The notes: generated by a model not told the origin, from the sequence alone. 64,000 nt of DNA from Paenibacillus melissococcoides (GCA_944800085.1 CALYLO010000003.1:434001-498000), one strand, 5' to 3'; numbered from the stretch's first letter, positions 1-8,740 are shown. Translations and numbers: made by a program.

Positions 1-238
1 AGGTCCGGCTTCCTTCCAGGATCGTCCCGGCAGTCAGGGACGTCTGATGATGGCAGTCGGTACATTCATACAGAGGAAGCCGCCGTGTCCGGATCGCATA
101 CGCGCGGGCATGCCGGCAGTTCGGACATCGAAACCCGTTGGGCCATTTCAACCTAAACAGGGCAGGAATGCATGATTCTTCAGTAGGGAATTGCTTCATT
201 AACTCTTCCAACGTGTCAACATTCGACCAGCCATTCAT
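1..238 (-). CDS. IS1595-type transposase, N-terminal part (runs off the window)
   Basis: Reading leftward from an ATG at 238 gives 79 codons open to the window edge. The protein has a zinc ribbon, CPNC (residues 38-41) and CTDC (59-62), followed by QTSLTAGTILEGSRT, which is the usual N-terminal start of IS1595/ISXO2-like transposases. The catalytic domain would lie outside the window. A GGAGG sequence sits about 8 nt before the ATG and a good minus-strand promoter lies at 290-318. Whether the gene is complete cannot be told from here. Confidence 0.75.
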   Translation of the reverse strand, partial: MNGWSNVDTLEELMKQFPTEESCIPALFRLKWPNGFRCPNCRHARAYAIRTRRLPLYECTDCHHQTSLTAGTILEGSRT

Positions 239-289
239 CCCGGTAGCCTCCTCCAAATACAACGAATACAAACAAATGTTCTTGTTTTG

Positions 290-318
290 ATTATACCAAA
301 CATATGTTTCCATATCAA
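290..318 (-). promoter_or_regulatory. Promoter of the IS1595-type transposase
   Basis: On the minus strand, TTGATA (313-318) and TATAAT (290-295) are separated by exactly 17 nt, close to the sigma-A consensus, and point at the transposase start at 238. Confidence 0.65.
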
Positions 319-1015
319 GTATGAAAGTGGGATTTGAGGTGCTTAAGAGTTCCAATAAATTCGTAATTTGATTGTGGGATACCCGCTAATTTTGGCGCCC
401 GTCAAAAATGCTTCCGTTCATTATCCCGTCATTATGCTGACCCTTCATTATAAGGAAACGATTTTTAACAGTTTGGAGTCGGCCTGACCGCTTGGGAGAT
501 TTGTTGTACGGAAGTTGAGACGCCTGAGTGGCTGGGATATTGAACATAAGGCCTTAAGTGATGAACCTAGAGCATTAGGGAATCTTCCTTTACGGGATGG
601 GTACTGGATGAGGCGAGGTTGCTGGGCACCATGGAGACTCGCTCGCGAGAGTTGGATGTTGAAGCTTTACTTGAACAATCGGGCGACTCGCGTAAGGAGA
701 TTCAAGCACCCTGAGGGAGCATCGGGGAGATTCACTGAAAGCATGTCGGACCAAAGCTGAATGTATGGGAGCATCAGCATTGCAGGGGCCGAGATGGAGA
801 GCCGCAGGAAGCAGAGAAAGCTACTAGAATAAGAGAAAACTACTGAAAGTATAGAAAGCTGCTGTAAGCAGAGAAAACAATTGAAAGCAAAGAAAGCTCC
901 TGAGCGAGGGGGATCATCTTCATAAGGTCGTGAGCACAGTTTCTTATCAATTGTCTCAATCCGAACGAATTCGAATACAGGGCTTCAAGTCGTCCGTGAT
1001 TGTTGTATTTTTTTC
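319..1015. other. Gene-poor intergenic stretch
   Basis: No convincing gene is seen here. Open frames at 515-760 (plus) and 840-1049 (minus) have no recognisable product, and the second lies across a tandem repeat. The only clear structure is the 19-bp repeat at 810-904. Confidence 0.5.
810..904. repeat. Five-copy imperfect 19-bp tandem repeat
   Basis: Units begin at 810, 829, 848, 867 and 886 with the pattern AGCAGAGAAAGCTACTAGA and variants. AGAAA at unit positions 6-10 is the best conserved part. The 19 nt before (791-809) may be a sixth, weaker copy. The function is unknown. Confidence 0.75.
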
Positions 1016-1043
1016 TTCCATCGGCCCAAAAACGTGCTATAAT
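1016..1043 (+). promoter_or_regulatory. Probable lysC promoter
   Basis: TATAAT at 1038-1043 is an exact -10 box, 48 nt before the GTG of lysC. The -35 is weak (TTCCAT, 1016-1021, spacer 16). The leader is too short for a lysine riboswitch, which precedes lysC in B. subtilis. Confidence 0.55.
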
Positions 1044-1091
1044 ATGCAATTAATGATTGATACAGTCCATTTAGGGTGGGAGTGAGTCAGC

Positions 1092-2345
1092 GTGGCACTA
1101 TACGTTATGAAGTTCGGAGGCAGCTCCGTCGGGACGGTCGAACGGATGAAGCGGGTTGCCGAACGGATCGTAGAGAAAAAATTAGAAGGCCACCAATGTG
1201 TTGTCGTTGTGTCCGCTATGGGGGATACGACGGATGATTTGATTGATCGAGCGAAAAGTATAAACGATCAACTGCCGCCCCGTGAGATGGACATGCTGCT
1301 GACTACGGGCGAGCAAATCTCGGTGTCTCTGCTGTCGATAGCCATTCAAAAGCTGGGCCATGCGTCCATCTCGATGACCGGATGGCAAGCGGGTTTCCGG
1401 ACGGACGCCACGCATGGAAAGGCGCGAATTAAGGACATTGCTCCGGAGCGTGTGCAGGCGGCGCTGCAAGCGGGGAACATTGTCATCGTCGCCGGCTTCC
1501 AAGGCATGACCGAGGACGGAGAGATTACGACCCTCGGACGCGGCGGATCCGACACGACGGCGGTCGCGCTGGCTGCGGCAATTGAAGCCGATGTGTGCGA
1601 AATCTATACGGATGTTGACGGAATCTATTCTACCGATCCGAGAATCGTGCGCCGCGCGCGCAAACTGAAGGAGATTTCATACGATGAAATGCTGGAGCTG
1701 GCCAATCTTGGCGCGGCGGTTCTTCATCCCCGGGCTGTAGAATATGCGAAACATAACAAGGTCTGTCTCGTCGTCCGATCAAGCTTCAATTACAATGAAG
1801 GGACCTATGTGAAGGAGGAAGCGAAGATGGAGCAAGGGGTGGTCGTTAGCGGCATCGCCTATGACAAAAATGTGGCACGCATCAGTGTTCTCGGCGTAGC
1901 CGATCTTCCGGGGGTGCTCGCCCGCATGTTCGGCGCGCTCGCCGATGAGCAAATCGATGTCGATATCATCGTTCAGAGCGGGGTAACGAACGGGGAAGCC
2001 GATTTCTCGTTCACGACGGCGCTGCATGACCGTGACCGCGCTGTTCAGGTTCTGGAGAACATCCGGATCGAAGTTCCTTACCGCGAAGTGACCTCTGAAG
2101 CCGACCTGGTCAAAATCTCCATCGTCGGCGCAGGCATGGTCAGCCACCCTGGCGTCGCGGCGCAAATGTTCCGCGTCATCTCGGAGACGGGCGTCAGCAT
2201 TAAAATGGTAAGCACATCCGAGATCAAAGTTTCCTGCGTCGTGTCCAACGCCAAGCTGAATGAAATTATTACTGCTCTTCACACATCCTACGGGCTGGAT
2301 GCCGTCGAGGAAGCGTTCGTCGGCGGACCGAAAGAACGAAGATAA
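1092..2345 (+). CDS. lysC: Aspartate kinase (aspartokinase II type)
   Basis: Phosphorylates L-aspartate with ATP, the first step to lysine, threonine, methionine and diaminopimelate. The 417-residue protein starts MALYVMKFGGSSVG, the kinase nucleotide-site signature. The amino-acid kinase domain fills roughly residues 1-235 and two ACT domains follow (from about 265, LGVADLPGVLARMF, and about 345, ISIVGAGM), as expected for feedback control. It uses a GTG start after GGGAGTGAG. Length and the internal in-frame start at 1827 fit the LysC alpha/beta type of Bacillus rather than DapG. It appears monocistronic, ending at a terminator at 2369-2396. Assignment to the exact isozyme is inferred. Confidence 0.9.
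   Translation: MALYVMKFGGSSVGTVERMKRVAERIVEKKLEGHQCVVVVSAMGDTTDDLIDRAKSINDQLPPREMDMLLTTGEQISVSLLSIAIQKLGHASISMTGWQAGFRTDATHGKARIKDIAPERVQAALQAGNIVIVAGFQGMTEDGEITTLGRGGSDTTAVALAAAIEADVCEIYTDVDGIYSTDPRIVRRARKLKEISYDEMLELANLGAAVLHPRAVEYAKHNKVCLVVRSSFNYNEGTYVKEEAKMEQGVVVSGIAYDKNVARISVLGVADLPGVLARMFGALADEQIDVDIIVQSGVTNGEADFSFTTALHDRDRAVQVLENIRIEVPYREVTSEADLVKISIVGAGMVSHPGVAAQMFRVISETGVSIKMVSTSEIKVSCVVSNAKLNEIITALHTSYGLDAVEEAFVGGPKERR
1827..2345 (+). CDS. Internal in-frame start for an aspartokinase beta subunit
   Basis: Inside lysC, AAGGAGG (about 1811-1817) lies 9 nt before an ATG at 1827 in the same frame (residue 246 of LysC). Translation from here would give a 172-residue, ACT-domain-only protein. 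Bacillus subtilis aspartokinase II is known to have a beta subunit made from an internal start of the same gene. The ribosome site is seen; use of it is inferred. Confidence 0.55.
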   Translation: MEQGVVVSGIAYDKNVARISVLGVADLPGVLARMFGALADEQIDVDIIVQSGVTNGEADFSFTTALHDRDRAVQVLENIRIEVPYREVTSEADLVKISIVGAGMVSHPGVAAQMFRVISETGVSIKMVSTSEIKVSCVVSNAKLNEIITALHTSYGLDAVEEAFVGGPKERR

Positions 2346-2368
2346 ATAAGGGAAGATATGAATAAGAT

Positions 2369-2396
2369 AAGCCGGTCCGCAAGGGCCGGCTTGTTG
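2369..2396 (+). terminator. Terminator after lysC
   Basis: AAGCCGGTCC and GGGCCGGCTT form a 10-bp stem (one G-T pair) around a GCAA loop, followed by TGTTGTT. Confidence 0.6.
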
Positions 2397-2425
2397 TTAT
2401 GCGTCATAAGAGGCGGGGGAAGCGG

Positions 2426-2887
2426 CTAGAACTTATCGATAATCCATCGGCTAATGGCCAACAGCAAGGCCGTTATTCCGGCCGCCATCAGCGGTCCCAC
2501 AGGCACGCCTCGCAAGAGGACGATCCCGATCAGAGAGCCGGCAACGAGGCCGACGATCATCTGAGGATCATTTTTCAGCAGTTCCAGGCCCCGACCGTTC
2601 ATGGACGTGGCTATGGCCCCGCCGGCCAACGCGATAATTCCCGGCCAGGATGTGAGCGTGCTCCACAGATGTTCGGCCGTTATCCGCTCGGCGGCGAAGG
2701 GGACAAGCACGGCTATCGTCAGGAACAACAGCCCCAATTCCAGTCCTCTCCGCTCGATGGCAGGCAGATACCGTTCCAGATGTACGAGCTTGACGATAAG
2801 CAGGATGCATGCCGCCGTCGTAATGATTGGGGAACGGCTGACCAGTCCGACAACAATGAGTATAACCAGTACCAACTCGCCATTCAT
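2426..2887 (-). CDS. UPF0756 (DUF441) membrane protein, YtwI-like
   Basis: A 153-residue protein of almost wholly hydrophobic segments (about four to five membrane spans), beginning [20 protein letters not shown] and containing [21 protein letters not shown], typical of the DUF441/UPF0756 family that includes B. subtilis YtwI (about the same length). GAGGAG precedes the ATG. The family has no established function. It is convergent with lysC and separated from comB by about 130 nt. Confidence 0.8.
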   Translation of the reverse strand: MNGELVLVILIVVGLVSRSPIITTAACILLIVKLVHLERYLPAIERRGLELGLLFLTIAVLVPFAAERITAEHLWSTLTSWPGIIALAGGAIATSMNGRGLELLKNDPQMIVGLVAGSLIGIVLLRGVPVGPLMAAGITALLLAISRWIIDKF

Positions 2888-3018
2888 GATTATTGCTCCT
2901 CGACAAGAAAAGTTTGTCCGTCCAATTGATCAACAGGGGACGCAGTGAACATCCTCTATTTACTGTATGAACAAGCCCTCTTCGTTTAGAACAATGATCA
3001 TTCATGAACATGCGCGCC

Positions 3019-3741
3019 CTATGTCGCAAACGGAAGCATCATCTGCTGAGTCCACACCGGAACGACCGATACCGTGTCGATGCCGGCGCAGTATTCGACA
3101 TCCTTGGCGTATCCTAGCTTGGCAAGGCGCATCCCGCCGGAGCAGCGGAGCAGCGCAGCCGTAATTTCTCCTGCATGGTGTCGGTAGGCGCTGACAAGAA
3201 TGCTTCCGAGGTCATTCGTGCGAATCTCCTGTTCCTGGCTGGCAAGCCGGAACAGCTCGGCGACGATGAGACCGGCGCACAGGCCGTCCTCGAAGGCGAA
3301 TTCATCCTGCATGCCGGCGCATAATACCGCAATGTCCTTGCGAAGTTGATAGGCGGTGCGCGCGCATTCCGACGCATTCAGGAAGCCGCCGGCCAAGATG
3401 ACGTCGGCCTTCGACGCCTTGTGGATCGCCCGCGTCCCGTTCGATGTCGTCAGCACGACACGCTTCCCGTACACGCTCTCGCCCATATATTCGAACGGAG
3501 AATTGCCGGCATCGAAGCCCGGAATTTTTTTGCAGTTGCGTTCGCCTCCCGTAATGTCCCCGTCACAGGCAGCCTGCTTGGCCTGCTGCACCGTTTCGAC
3601 CGGCAGAATGCCGGATGCCCCGTGCGCCAGCGCCGTAATGATGGTGCTCGTCGCCCGAAGCACGTCGATGACGATGACCGTCCGGTTCTCCAGTTCAATC
3701 GACCTTGCCTCATTGACGCTAGCTATGACATCGACCTGCAT
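3019..3741 (-). CDS. comB: 2-phosphosulfolactate phosphatase ComB
   Basis: Hydrolyses (R)-2-phospho-3-sulfolactate to sulfolactate. The 240-residue protein shows family blocks VIDVLRATSTI (about 24-34), TGGERNCKKIPGFDAGNSP and TSNGTRA (about 98-104). GGGGGGAG lies just before the ATG. It follows comA by 61 nt on the same strand, so the two should be one operon. In spore formers sulfolactate is a known spore-core component, and YitC of B. subtilis is the homologue; a sporulation role here is inferred from the family and from spoIIIA next door. Confidence 0.88.
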   Translation of the reverse strand: MQVDVIASVNEARSIELENRTVIVIDVLRATSTIITALAHGASGILPVETVQQAKQAACDGDITGGERNCKKIPGFDAGNSPFEYMGESVYGKRVVLTTSNGTRAIHKASKADVILAGGFLNASECARTAYQLRKDIAVLCAGMQDEFAFEDGLCAGLIVAELFRLASQEQEIRTNDLGSILVSAYRHHAGEITAALLRCSGGMRLAKLGYAKDVEYCAGIDTVSVVPVWTQQMMLPFAT

Positions 3742-3802
3742 AGTTGCTCCCCCCTTACTCTCCTTGCCGACTTCGCGTTGGCGATGCCGATAAATTGCGG
3801 CT

Positions 3803-4633
3803 CTACTTCACCGTATCCAGCCTCGCCGTGTCCAGCAAATGGACCATCGTATCGGAGCGCAGTCCCCGCCGCAGCGCCTCGCAAGCGATAATGTCGTCCG
3901 GCGCGATATTGCCGAGATTGGCTTGCGGACCGAGCGTTCGGAGAATGGCGGTCTGCTGATCCTTCCGCGGAGCCTCCCACATGAGCCGGTACGGGGAGTG
4001 CACCGCTTCGGCAATCATCGACACCATCTCCGTGTCGCAGCCCCCGCGCTCGTCGTATACGCCAACGCCTGCTCCCGACTCCCTGCCTTCCAGCGTCATC
4101 CATTCGGCGCCATGGGCAATATCTTCATTGAACGCTTCCAAAACGTCGTCCCAAATGAAAGTGGAGCCGGCCGCTTTTTTCCCGTATTCGGAGCAGACGA
4201 AGAACCCTTCCTCGCGGGCGCGCTGGATGAGGTCATTGCGCTTCTCCCGCGGCAGCGTGATCGTTCCATCCGATACTTCGATTCCAGTGAAGCCCATTTC
4301 TTTCATCATATGAAAAAATGGTTCGACCATGCCTTTGGCGACGGCGTATTCGAGAAATGTCCCCCCGGGCATCACCGTAACCCCATACTGCCGCGCCATG
4401 TCCAGCTTCCATAACAACAGCGGGGCCGGCGTAACCGCAGCTGTGCCGAAGCCCAGCTTAATGATATCGATATGGTCATGAGCTGAAGAGAGCAGATCGG
4501 AAAATGCGTTTGCTCCCAAGCCTTTGTCCATGACCATCGTCAATCCGGTTGTTCTCGGCTTGTGGGTTCGTACTTCGCTCGGATCTACTAGGGCTCCAGG
4601 CCATTGTTCGATTTGAGGTTCGGAAAGACTCAT
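3803..4633 (-). CDS. comA: Phosphosulfolactate synthase ComA
   Basis: Adds sulfite to phosphoenolpyruvate to make phosphosulfolactate. From the ATG at 4633 (MSLSEPQIEQWPG) the protein has 276 residues. It has the family landmarks TGLTMVMDKGLG, IIKLGFGTAAVTP, GTFLEYAV and GFTGIEVSDGT of the (beta/alpha)8 barrel. The open frame runs upstream to 4831, but AAGGGGA 8 nt before 4633 and the absence of conserved sequence before it favour this start. First gene of comA-comB; B. subtilis YitD is the equivalent. Confidence 0.88.
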   Translation of the reverse strand: MSLSEPQIEQWPGALVDPSEVRTHKPRTTGLTMVMDKGLGANAFSDLLSSAHDHIDIIKLGFGTAAVTPAPLLLWKLDMARQYGVTVMPGGTFLEYAVAKGMVEPFFHMMKEMGFTGIEVSDGTITLPREKRNDLIQRAREEGFFVCSEYGKKAAGSTFIWDDVLEAFNEDIAHGAEWMTLEGRESGAGVGVYDERGGCDTEMVSMIAEAVHSPYRLMWEAPRKDQQTAILRTLGPQANLGNIAPDDIIACEALRRGLRSDTMVHLLDTARLDTVK

Positions 4634-4915
4634 CACATAATCCCCTTCATGTCCCCAGATTAGTCGAATCATGCAAGCAATATATGCTTCCGCCTGCTGA
4701 CAGGTGCCTACCGGGGCGGGAAGGCCGCGCTTGGGGAGAAGATGGCGAAGGAATCGAAGAATCGAAGGGACGAGCATGAATGGTACGGTCCCGCGCATAC
4801 AATGGTCAATATACGGAAAAGGACAGGCCACACGGATTACGCCTGCGGGTGCCGGAGATAGCGGAAATTTAGGTATCCGCTTTACGTTTCCCTCGCAGCG
4901 AAAGGAGGTGCGAAG

Positions 4916-5185
4916 TTGTCCGTCGATAAATTTGTCGCCAGCATGTCAGGGCTCCGCATAATATCGGGTTGCCTGGAAATTACCGCCGCACTCATTATGC
5001 TCAAGCTGAATGAGCCGGAGAAGGCGCTGGCCGTCAATTCTCTGCTTGCGCTTGTCGGTCCGCTCGTTCTCATCGCGACGACGACCATCGGTCTTATCGG
5101 CATCGCAGACAAGCTGAACTGGAGCAAGATGGCCTGGATTGCGGCCGGGGTGTCCTGTCTGCTTATCGGTATTTTGAAGAAGTAG
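4916..5185 (+). CDS. yqhV: YqhV family membrane protein (DUF2619)
   Basis: An 89-residue protein with three hydrophobic segments, SVDKFVASMSGLRIISGCLEI at the start and a Lys-rich end (ILKK). This resembles YqhV, which also lies immediately before spoIIIAA in B. subtilis. TTG start, preceded by AAAGGAGGTG. Function unknown; position suggests sporulation. Confidence 0.75.
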   Translation: MSVDKFVASMSGLRIISGCLEITAALIMLKLNEPEKALAVNSLLALVGPLVLIATTTIGLIGIADKLNWSKMAWIAAGVSCLLIGILKK

Positions 5186-5219
5186 GAACCGGGCATTCGG
5201 GGTGCCAGGCCCGGCGGAA

Positions 5220-5248
5220 GCATAAAAAGCGGCGCGGCGCCATACATA
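5220..5248 (+). promoter_or_regulatory. Probable sigma-E promoter of the spoIIIA operon
   Basis: GCATAAAA (5220-5227), 13 nt, then CATACATA (5241-5248) resembles the mother-cell sigma-E pattern, about 58 nt before spoIIIAA. The spoIIIA operon of B. subtilis is sigma-E dependent. Confidence 0.5.
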
Positions 5249-5305
5249 TAGGGATACAAGCCAAGGTTGTCCGGCTGTCGAATGATGACACGGGAGGGAA
5301 TGCCA

Positions 5306-6331
5306 ATGGAAGCGCTAAGCTGGTCGGCGGTGCTGCCGCCGATGCTCAAGTCAATCCTGATGCGGCTGCCCGCCGGCACATATCGGGAGCTGGAGGAGAT
5401 TCGTATCCGCGTAGGACGCCCGCTGGAAATCGGCGTCATGGGCGACTTCCAGCTCGTGACGGAGCGGGGGGAGCGTACGGATAATCCGAACGCTGCCTAT
5501 CGCCCAAGCCGGGAGGATGGGCATCAGCTGCTCGATCTGATAACGAATCATTCATTGTACACGATGGAGGAAGAATTGCGCCGCGGATTCGTCACGATTC
5601 CGGGCGGACACCGGATTGGCCTCGTCGGCCGCACGGTGCTTGCGCAGGGCCGGGTAAGCCATCTGCGGGAGATTACCGGCTTCAATCTGAGGATTGCGCG
5701 CGAGGTGCACGGGATCGCGGGTTCGGTCATGCCGATGCTGCTTGATTTCAAGCATGCCCATGTTCATCATACGCTGATCGTATCGCCTCCGCAGCAGGGC
5801 AAGACGACGCTTCTGCGCGACCTGGTGCGGGCGATCGGCAGCGGGAGCTGGCATCATCCCGAAGCGAGGTGGAAGGCGCTCAAGGTAGGGGTCGTCGACG
5901 AGCGGTCCGAGATTGCCGGTTGCATCAAGGGCGTGCCCAGCTATGATCTCGGCTATCGGACCGACGTGATGGACGGGTGCCCCAAGGCGGAAGGGATGAT
6001 GATGTTCATCCGTTCAATGTCGCCTGACGTGCTTGCCGTAGACGAGATGGGACGGGAGGAAGATTTGCTGGCCATGAGAGAGGCGATGCATGCCGGCGTC
6101 CGCCTGATCGCCACCGCGCATGCGGAGGATATGGACGATCTGCTGCGCCGCCCCGGCATCCGGCAGCTGCTCGAGGAAGGGGCCTTCCGCCGCATCGTCA
6201 CGCTCCGCCGGGCCAAAAGGGAATGGCAGCGCAAAGTATACGACGAGAAAGGCAGAGTGCTGCAGAAGCCCGTGCTGCCGCTGGAAGGGAGGCGTCCGGA
6301 ATGCTCAAGCTCCTCGGATCGGCCCTCTTGA
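5306..6331 (+). CDS. spoIIIAA: Stage III sporulation protein AA, secretion-type ATPase
   Basis: Cytosolic ATPase on the mother-cell side of the SpoIIIA-SpoIIQ channel, related to type II/IV secretion ATPases. The 341-residue protein has a P-loop (SPPQQGKTTLLRDLV, around residue 155) and a Walker B/ASCE block (VLAVDEMGREED, around 245). I start it at the ATG at 5306 (MEALSW), which has GGGAGGG 8 nt upstream; TTG 5267 and ATG 5300 are alternatives. It overlaps spoIIIAB by 31 nt, so translation is probably coupled. Confidence 0.92.
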   Translation: MEALSWSAVLPPMLKSILMRLPAGTYRELEEIRIRVGRPLEIGVMGDFQLVTERGERTDNPNAAYRPSREDGHQLLDLITNHSLYTMEEELRRGFVTIPGGHRIGLVGRTVLAQGRVSHLREITGFNLRIAREVHGIAGSVMPMLLDFKHAHVHHTLIVSPPQQGKTTLLRDLVRAIGSGSWHHPEARWKALKVGVVDERSEIAGCIKGVPSYDLGYRTDVMDGCPKAEGMMMFIRSMSPDVLAVDEMGREEDLLAMREAMHAGVRLIATAHAEDMDDLLRRPGIRQLLEEGAFRRIVTLRRAKREWQRKVYDEKGRVLQKPVLPLEGRRPECSSSSDRPS

Positions 6332-6825
6332 TCGCCGCCGCAGCCAGCATCGGCTGGCTGAAGGCCGCTTCCTACGCAGCGCGGCCGAAGCAGCTCCGCC
6401 TGCTCAACCATGCCCTTCAGCGGCTGGAGACGGCCATCATGTACGGCCATACGCCGCTTGCTGCGGCCTTCGCCGAGATTAGCCGTCAGCAGCCGCCTCC
6501 GCTGCGCGCCGTCTTCGCCGATGCGGCGCAGGCGATGGACGCCGCGGATGCGGTCCCGCTCACCGCCCGCGAAGCGTGGCAGCTGTCCTGGGAGCGGCAT
6601 CGCGGAAATACGGCGCTGGCGAACGAAGACCTGCGCATTCTGCTCGAATTGGGCTACAGCCTCGGCATCAGCGATCGCGACGATCAGCGCAAGCATATCC
6701 GCCATGCGATCAAGCAGCTGGAGCAGGAAGAATTCGTGGCCCGCGAGGAATACCAGCGGTATGGCACGATGTGCCGCAGTCTCGGCGTATTGAGCGGCTT
6801 GTTGGCCGTTATCTTGATGTATTGA
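6301..6825 (+). CDS. spoIIIAB: Stage III sporulation protein AB
   Basis: 174 residues (B. subtilis 171) starting at the ATG at 6301 inside the end of spoIIIAA. An N-terminal hydrophobic segment, a helical middle (LRLLNHALQRLETAI, GYSLGISDRDDQRKHI) and a C-terminal hydrophobic anchor (SLGVLSGLLAVILMY) match the GspF-like partner of the SpoIIIAA ATPase. Second gene of the operon. Confidence 0.92.
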   Translation: MLKLLGSALLIAAAASIGWLKAASYAARPKQLRLLNHALQRLETAIMYGHTPLAAAFAEISRQQPPPLRAVFADAAQAMDAADAVPLTAREAWQLSWERHRGNTALANEDLRILLELGYSLGISDRDDQRKHIRHAIKQLEQEEFVAREEYQRYGTMCRSLGVLSGLLAVILMY

Positions 6826-6836
6826 GGTGCCAGGAA

Positions 6837-7040
6837 ATGAATGTGGATGTCAGCGCCATTTTCCAAATCGCCGGGATCGGCATTATCGTGGCCATGATAC
6901 ATACCGTGCTCAAGCAAATGGGCAAAGAGGACATGGCGCACTGGGTGACAGTCATCGGCTTCGTCGTTGTCCTGTTCATGGTCGTCCGTCTGCTGGATCA
7001 TCTCTTTCAAGAGATTCGGACCATATTTTTGTTCCAATGA
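6837..7040 (+). CDS. spoIIIAC: Stage III sporulation protein AC
   Basis: 67-residue protein with two membrane spans, beginning MNVDVSAIFQIAGIGIIVAM and ending in a short cytosolic tail. The ATG at 6837 follows AGGTGCCAGG. Length and position between AB and AD match the family (68 residues in B. subtilis). Confidence 0.9.
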   Translation: MNVDVSAIFQIAGIGIIVAMIHTVLKQMGKEDMAHWVTVIGFVVVLFMVVRLLDHLFQEIRTIFLFQ

Positions 7041-7090
7041 CTGAAGTTGACTAGCGCGGCGCGGCCGCAGTATCCGGGTAGGTGGTTGCC

Positions 7091-7480
7091 GTGGAAATCA
7101 TACAGGTGGTCGGTCTCGGCTTGATTGCCGCCATCCTTGTGCTGGTGGTCAAAGAACAGAAGCCGATGTTCGCCTTTCTGATCTCGGCCGTGACCGGAGT
7201 TATTATATTTATTTTTCTCATCGGCAAAATCGATATCGTCATTCACGTGCTGGAGGATCTGGCCGATCGATCCGGAATTCAACCGGTCTACCTGAAGACG
7301 ATTCTCAAGATTATCGGAATCGCCTATATCGCCGAATTCGGCGCCCAGGTGGTGCGGGACGCCGGCCAGGAAGGGATCGCCTCGAAGATCGAGCTCGCGT
7401 GCAAGGTGCTCATCATGGTGCTGGCGGTTCCGATCATTAGCGTCATTATCGAGACCGTAATGAGATTGCTGCCAACATAA
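7091..7480 (+). CDS. spoIIIAD: Stage III sporulation protein AD
   Basis: 129-residue membrane protein with VVGLGLIAA, KEQKPMFAFL and KIIGIAYIAEFGAQ, the best conserved stretch of the family. A GTG at 7091 (MEIIQVVGLG) with AGGTGG 5 nt upstream is chosen; the GTG at 7082 would place the ribosome site over the start. Part of the channel base in the outer forespore membrane. Confidence 0.9.
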   Translation: MEIIQVVGLGLIAAILVLVVKEQKPMFAFLISAVTGVIIFIFLIGKIDIVIHVLEDLADRSGIQPVYLKTILKIIGIAYIAEFGAQVVRDAGQEGIASKIELACKVLIMVLAVPIISVIIETVMRLLPT

Positions 7481-7492
7481 GGTGGAGAGGGA

Positions 7493-8740
7493 ATGAATCG
7501 ATTACGACGGATAGACAAGCCGCCGCTGAAGCGGATGCGCATCTGGACCTCGGCTCTGCTGTGCTTCCTGTTCGCCTTCATCGGGTCAGGGTATGCCTCC
7601 CCCGAGTCCCCTCAGGGGGACGCGGGGAATTCCCGCGCGCAGGCGGTGACCGAACAGTGGGGCCGCGAGCAGGCGGACAAGCTCGATACGGGGGATGTCG
7701 AGCGCTATTGGAACGAACTGCTGGGCAAATACAGCGGCTTTTTTCCGAAAGACTCGCTGCCCGACTTCGTCGATCTGCTGCTGCCCGGGGGAGAGAAGCT
7801 CACAACCGGGGCGGTGCTGCAGGCGCTCGGCAAGTTCCTGCTGCAGGAAGTGATCCTGAACGGCAAGCTGATTCTGACTATCGTCATTCTAGCTGTATTC
7901 AGCATGGTTCTGGAGACGCTGCAATCGGCGTTCGAACGGAATGCGGTCAGCAAGATCGCCTATGCCGTCTCTTATATGGTCATCATTATTTTGGCCATCA
8001 ACAGCTTCCATGTGGCGATCGGCTATGCGAAGGAAGCGATATCGAGCATGATTCATTTCATGATGGCGATGGTGCCGCTTCTGTTCACGCTGCTCGCTTC
8101 GATGGGCAATCTCGTTACCGTCTCGGTCATGCACCCGCTCATCGTCTTTATGGTGCATCTTATCGGAACGCTCATCTATACCGGCGTCTTTCCTCTGCTG
8201 TTCTTCTCGACGCTGCTGCATATCGTAAGCGCCTTGTCGGACAAGTACAAAGTGACCCAACTGGCCAATCTGCTGCGCAATATCAGCATCGGCCTGCTGG
8301 GCGTGCTGCTGACTGTCTTCCTGGGTGTCATCTCCGTGCAGGGCGCCACAAGCTCGGTTACCGACGGAGTGACGGTCCGGACGGCGAAGTATATTACGGG
8401 CAATTTCGTGCCTGTCGTCGGCCGCGTCTTCTCGGATGCCGCCGATACGGTCATATCCGCCTCGCTGCTTGTCAAGAACGCGGTCGGATTGACCGGGGTC
8501 ATCATCCTGCTGTTTATTTGCGCGTTCCCTGCCTTGAAAATCGTGACGCTGGCGCTCATCTACAACGTCTCCTCCGCTATCATGCAGCCCCTTGGCGACA
8601 CGCCGGCAGCCGAATGCCTCAAGACGGTCGGCAAAAGCATGATCTACGTCTTCGCGGCGCTCGCGGCCGTCGGGCTGATGTTCTTCCTGGCTATTACGAT
8701 ACTGCTGACGGCAGGAAATGTCGCGGTCATGATGAGGTAG
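7493..8740 (+). CDS. spoIIIAE: Stage III sporulation protein AE
   Basis: 415 residues. An N-terminal signal-like segment (residues about 18-33, ALLCFLFAFIGSGYASP), an extracytoplasmic stretch, then six or seven membrane spans ending in a hydrophobic C-terminus. Conserved pieces include ILAVFSMVLETLQSAF and LADIDRLLR-equivalent LLRNISIGLLGVLLT. Polytopic component of the SpoIIIA complex. GGTGGAGAGGG precedes the ATG. Confidence 0.92.
   Translation: MNRLRRIDKPPLKRMRIWTSALLCFLFAFIGSGYASPESPQGDAGNSRAQAVTEQWGREQADKLDTGDVERYWNELLGKYSGFFPKDSLPDFVDLLLPGGEKLTTGAVLQALGKFLLQEVILNGKLILTIVILAVFSMVLETLQSAFERNAVSKIAYAVSYMVIIILAINSFHVAIGYAKEAISSMIHFMMAMVPLLFTLLASMGNLVTVSVMHPLIVFMVHLIGTLIYTGVFPLLFFSTLLHIVSALSDKYKVTQLANLLRNISIGLLGVLLTVFLGVISVQGATSSVTDGVTVRTAKYITGNFVPVVGRVFSDAADTVISASLLVKNAVGLTGVIILLFICAFPALKIVTLALIYNVSSAIMQPLGDTPAAECLKTVGKSMIYVFAALAAVGLMFFLAITILLTAGNVAVMMR

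Noticed and set aside
515..760. 81-codon frame upstream of lysC
   Set aside because: No ribosome site, odd Arg/Trp-rich composition, no recognisable family.
1044..1091. Lysine riboswitch before lysC
   Set aside because: Only about 45 nt separate the -10 box from the start codon, too short for the aptamer.
2399..3164. Plus-strand frames opposite the DUF441 and comB genes
   Set aside because: They are mirror frames of well-supported minus-strand genes.
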